This document shows positions 62,186 through 64,000 of a stretch of DNA of 64,000 nucleotides, piece by piece. Source of the stretch: UBA60 sp964587885 (GTDB lineage: Archaea > Thermoplasmatota > Poseidoniia > Poseidoniales > Poseidoniaceae). Under the pieces are notes generated by a model. The model was not told where the DNA came from and ran no database searches. It saw only the letters and a list, made by a program, of their open reading frames with translations. The stretch is from positions 1 to 64,000 of the forward strand of contig CAZPME010000001.1 in assembly GCA_964587885.1 (NCBI GenBank), written 5' to 3'. The translations under genes and the position numbers were made by a program. Every line of letters begins with the position of its first letter. Position 1 is the stretch's first letter.

Positions 62186-62839
62186 TCAGTAAAGTGGTCC
62201 AAGTACTATTCGCGGATCGGGGTATATTTGACGAGCACGTGTCCTTTCTGCCGGACTTACAACCCCTGGAATATCATAGCCTTCCGGTTTGACCAATGAA
62301 AGTTGAAAATGTAAATGAGGAGGCCAACCGCCATTCTCCTCCTCATCACCGACCCATGCGATTCTTTGACCGGACTCAACCCCCTGTCCAACGATCAAAT
62401 TGGCTAATGATTCGGTAGAAAGGTGTCCGTACAAAGCCCACACATCCACCCCATTTATTAGATGCTGAACAATTATTGTCGGCCCATAATCGCCATCGGC
62501 TGAATTGATACCAAATGAATAGATCTTTCCTTCAGCGAAGGATTTTACTGATGTATAAACGGGAGCCCCGATATCAATCCCCATATGGATGAAACGGTTA
62601 TCTGCAAATAATTCAGTCTCATACATTCCTCGCCGTTCTTCATCGTATTTTCCAATACTATACTGTTCACTAAATTGCTCAACTACTCCTTCGGTTGTAC
62701 TAAAGTCGTGAATATGAACTTCAGGGGGGAGGTCAATGACCGCAGCGAAGACCTCATCTCCTACCTCGAGCATGATAGCCGCACCCCGCAATAAGGCATG
62801 AGTCCTTCGCCGGTTTGAAAACCACAGACCTTCCCGCAT
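62186..62839 (-). CDS. M23 (LytM-like) metallopeptidase domain protein
   Basis: A 217-aa protein with the M23 zinc site: first ligands in FIHMGIDIGAPVYT (His and Asp), ALYGHLS with a His, and PHLHFQLS with the last His. The sequence DYGPTIIVQHLINGVDVWALY is typical of M23 'lysostaphin-like' enzymes. No signal peptide is visible, so it may be cytoplasmic. Bacterial relatives cut peptidoglycan, which archaea lack, so the substrate is likely a protein or another amide. ATG 62839 is favoured, with a TATA element about 27 nt upstream; TTG 62845 is the alternative. It is divergent from the membrane gene 16 nt away. Confidence 0.85.
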   Translation of the reverse strand: MREGLWFSNRRRTHALLRGAAIMLEVGDEVFAAVIDLPPEVHIHDFSTTEGVVEQFSEQYSIGKYDEERRGMYETELFADNRFIHMGIDIGAPVYTSVKSFAEGKIYSFGINSADGDYGPTIIVQHLINGVDVWALYGHLSTESLANLIVGQGVESGQRIAWVGDEEENGGWPPHLHFQLSLVKPEGYDIPGVVSPAERTRARQIYPDPRIVLGPLY

Positions 62840-62854
62840 AGTCAAGGGTGTGAG

Positions 62855-64000
62855 ATGCAGGTCGATATTGCGACGATGACTGGGGCGTTACTAGGTTCGC
62901 TGATAATTCTCGCTTTTGGTTGCGCCATTCCAGGTTTGGCTGCACTACGAATTCTCGACCCAACCGCCGACCGTTTTCGCCAAATGATGTTGACCCCTGC
63001 GCTTGGACTTCTACTATTGATGGGGATTTCAGGATGGTCGGTTCTTCTTTTCAACGGTTATTCTAGCACCATCATTATGATGCTAATATTGGCCCTAAAT
63101 GGACTAGGAATTTCAATACTGAGGCATCAAGAAGAAACCATTTCACCTCGTATCAGCACATGGGCCCGTCTTGAACAGGCAATGGGAATTGAACGCGATG
63201 AACTTGAAGTGGACATGGATATCTGGAGCGAAGACACTTGGAGCGAAGTTGAAGAACAACATCGAATCCAAACACTACGTCCTGCGTGGTGGCCAATACC
63301 TATTTTCCTGGCAGTACTATTCTCATTAGCGCCATTATTCTTGTTTCGTTTTCCACATGGAGTAGACTGGATTGGATTTTCTACATTGACCAACTCTTTC
63401 GCCACAACCGGAAATCTAAGTCTTCCCCCGCCTTCACAGGGTTATTGGACCTATCCGCCGGCATTCCCCGCTTTAGCCGCACTACTGCAACAATCACTCG
63501 ACATCGGCCCTGAAGTTTCTACTCATATTCTTGCTCGGCTTGGATTACTTTCACTGTTCTTGGGTATCGTCGGAGTATGCGACCGTTGGGGCAGTGGAAT
63601 TCTCAGCCTAATTGCTATGTCCTTAGCCTCTGGACTACTAGCAAAATCCCATGATTCAGGCTGGCCAACGGTAATGAGTCAACTTGGATTGATTCTAGGC
63701 CTATTGGTTGTGATAAAACCCGCTGGAAAGCGAAGACGTGAGCATGATCTCGCCTTTGCTGTCGGTGTACTCTCGGTAGCAGTAATTCATCCAACTGGTG
63801 CAATATATCTCGGCACGTTGTTACTCGCTAATCTCATCGTTCGCCAACTACATGACCGCGAGGATGAGGGAGCGGTACGCATTATCACCATCTCGGCGAT
63901 AATGCTAGCCGTTGCTGCTGCTGTGACATTCCTTCTTTTTGCCCCTCGATTACTTGATGAGGCGGTTTTTGCCGAGTATGGCTGGCAAGGTGGCTGGCCA
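62855..64000 (+). CDS. Multi-pass membrane protein, cut by the right window edge
   Basis: The first 382 codons of a large membrane protein from ATG 62855, open to the window end. About ten hydrophobic helices are visible, with a hydrophilic acidic loop around residues 105-135. Residues about 165-210 (HGVDWIGFSTLTNSF...LPPPSQGYWTYPPAFPALAA) resemble the first extracellular loop of GT-C glycosyltransferases, with an acidic-aromatic start and a YPPAFPALAA segment. A surface-glycosylation enzyme is therefore possible but not certain. The start lies close to the divergent M23 gene. Confidence 0.7.
   Translation, partial: MQVDIATMTGALLGSLIILAFGCAIPGLAALRILDPTADRFRQMMLTPALGLLLLMGISGWSVLLFNGYSSTIIMMLILALNGLGISILRHQEETISPRISTWARLEQAMGIERDELEVDMDIWSEDTWSEVEEQHRIQTLRPAWWPIPIFLAVLFSLAPLFLFRFPHGVDWIGFSTLTNSFATTGNLSLPPPSQGYWTYPPAFPALAALLQQSLDIGPEVSTHILARLGLLSLFLGIVGVCDRWGSGILSLIAMSLASGLLAKSHDSGWPTVMSQLGLILGLLVVIKPAGKRRREHDLAFAVGVLSVAVIHPTGAIYLGTLLLANLIVRQLHDREDEGAVRIITISAIMLAVAAAVTFLLFAPRLLDEAVFAEYGWQGGWP
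62863..62870 (-). promoter_or_regulatory. TATA-like element of the M23 gene
   Basis: CGATATTG, read as CAATATCG on the minus strand, has its ATAT core centred about 27 nt before ATG 62839, as for a leaderless transcript. It lies inside the start of the divergent gene. Confidence 0.35.

Noticed and set aside
1..64000. CRISPR arrays, insertion sequences, prophage, rRNA and tRNA genes
   Set aside because: No regularly spaced repeats, transposase or integrase-like proteins, or tRNA TPsiC-arm patterns in a foldable context were seen by eye; a tRNAscan or Infernal run could still find a weak candidate.

Overview
The window is archaeal and fits Marine Group II Euryarchaeota (Candidatus Poseidoniales, class Thermoplasmata). 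An archaellin start, a TATA-binding protein, NMD3, SepF, a mevalonate kinase and an aconitase-X-type phosphomevalonate dehydratase point to Archaea. Several very long envelope proteins with CARDB/PKD-like Ig folds, moderate GC content, TATA boxes about 26 bp before start codons (leaderless mRNAs) and dense gene packing match Poseidoniales. The lineage is inferred from gene content; no marker phylogeny was possible.

Layout. 1-6.8 kb (minus): a tightly overlapping operon of a 149-aa helical protein, a 1621-aa CARDB-like membrane protein and a 409-aa acidic Ig-like protein, followed by the first 66 codons of an archaellin that runs off the left edge. 7.1-8.6 kb (plus): Bcp-type peroxiredoxin and a flavin-reductase-like protein. 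8.6-12.7 kb (minus): CDF metal transporter, then a translationally coupled pair of aconitase X (large plus small domains in one chain) and a sugar-nucleotide epimerase. 12.8-22.2 kb: a mosaic 800-aa surface protein, glutamine-dependent NAD synthetase and a 1763-aa surface protein. 22.3-32.3 kb: IleS, an Asp-box lipoprotein, a secreted lamin-tail/amidohydrolase fusion, a small membrane protein and CysS. 32.4-39.5 kb: a PIN-plus-helical-repeat protein, an SDR/epimerase with a membrane partner, an HdrD-like membrane Fe-S oxidoreductase and mevalonate kinase. 39.5-48.2 kb: TBP, two tandem paralogous giant surface proteins and SepF. 48.2-57.6 kb: Maf, a KaiC-like ATPase, GlmS, a giant subtilisin-like protease and a rhomboid protease. 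57.7-60.0 kb: cytochrome c maturation genes ccmA-ccmB (fused), ccmC and a 43-codon ccmD. 60.0-64.0 kb: NMD3, phosphoglucose/phosphomannose isomerase, an M23-like metallopeptidase and the start of a multi-pass membrane protein cut by the right edge.

How it fits together. About 40 percent of the window encodes very large secreted or membrane-anchored envelope proteins, a protease pair and sugar-precursor enzymes (GlmS, PGI/PMI, epimerases), suggesting a cell built around envelope construction and use of polymers. The most notable arrangement is the 40.2-48.2 kb cluster: two giant paralogous ectodomain proteins with a shared Trp-rich cytoplasmic C-terminal motif lie in one apparent operon with the cell-division adaptor SepF. 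No tRNA, rRNA, CRISPR array, insertion sequence or prophage was seen. Apart from the gap at 6816-7135, which is described, no gene-free stretch exceeds about 300 bases.
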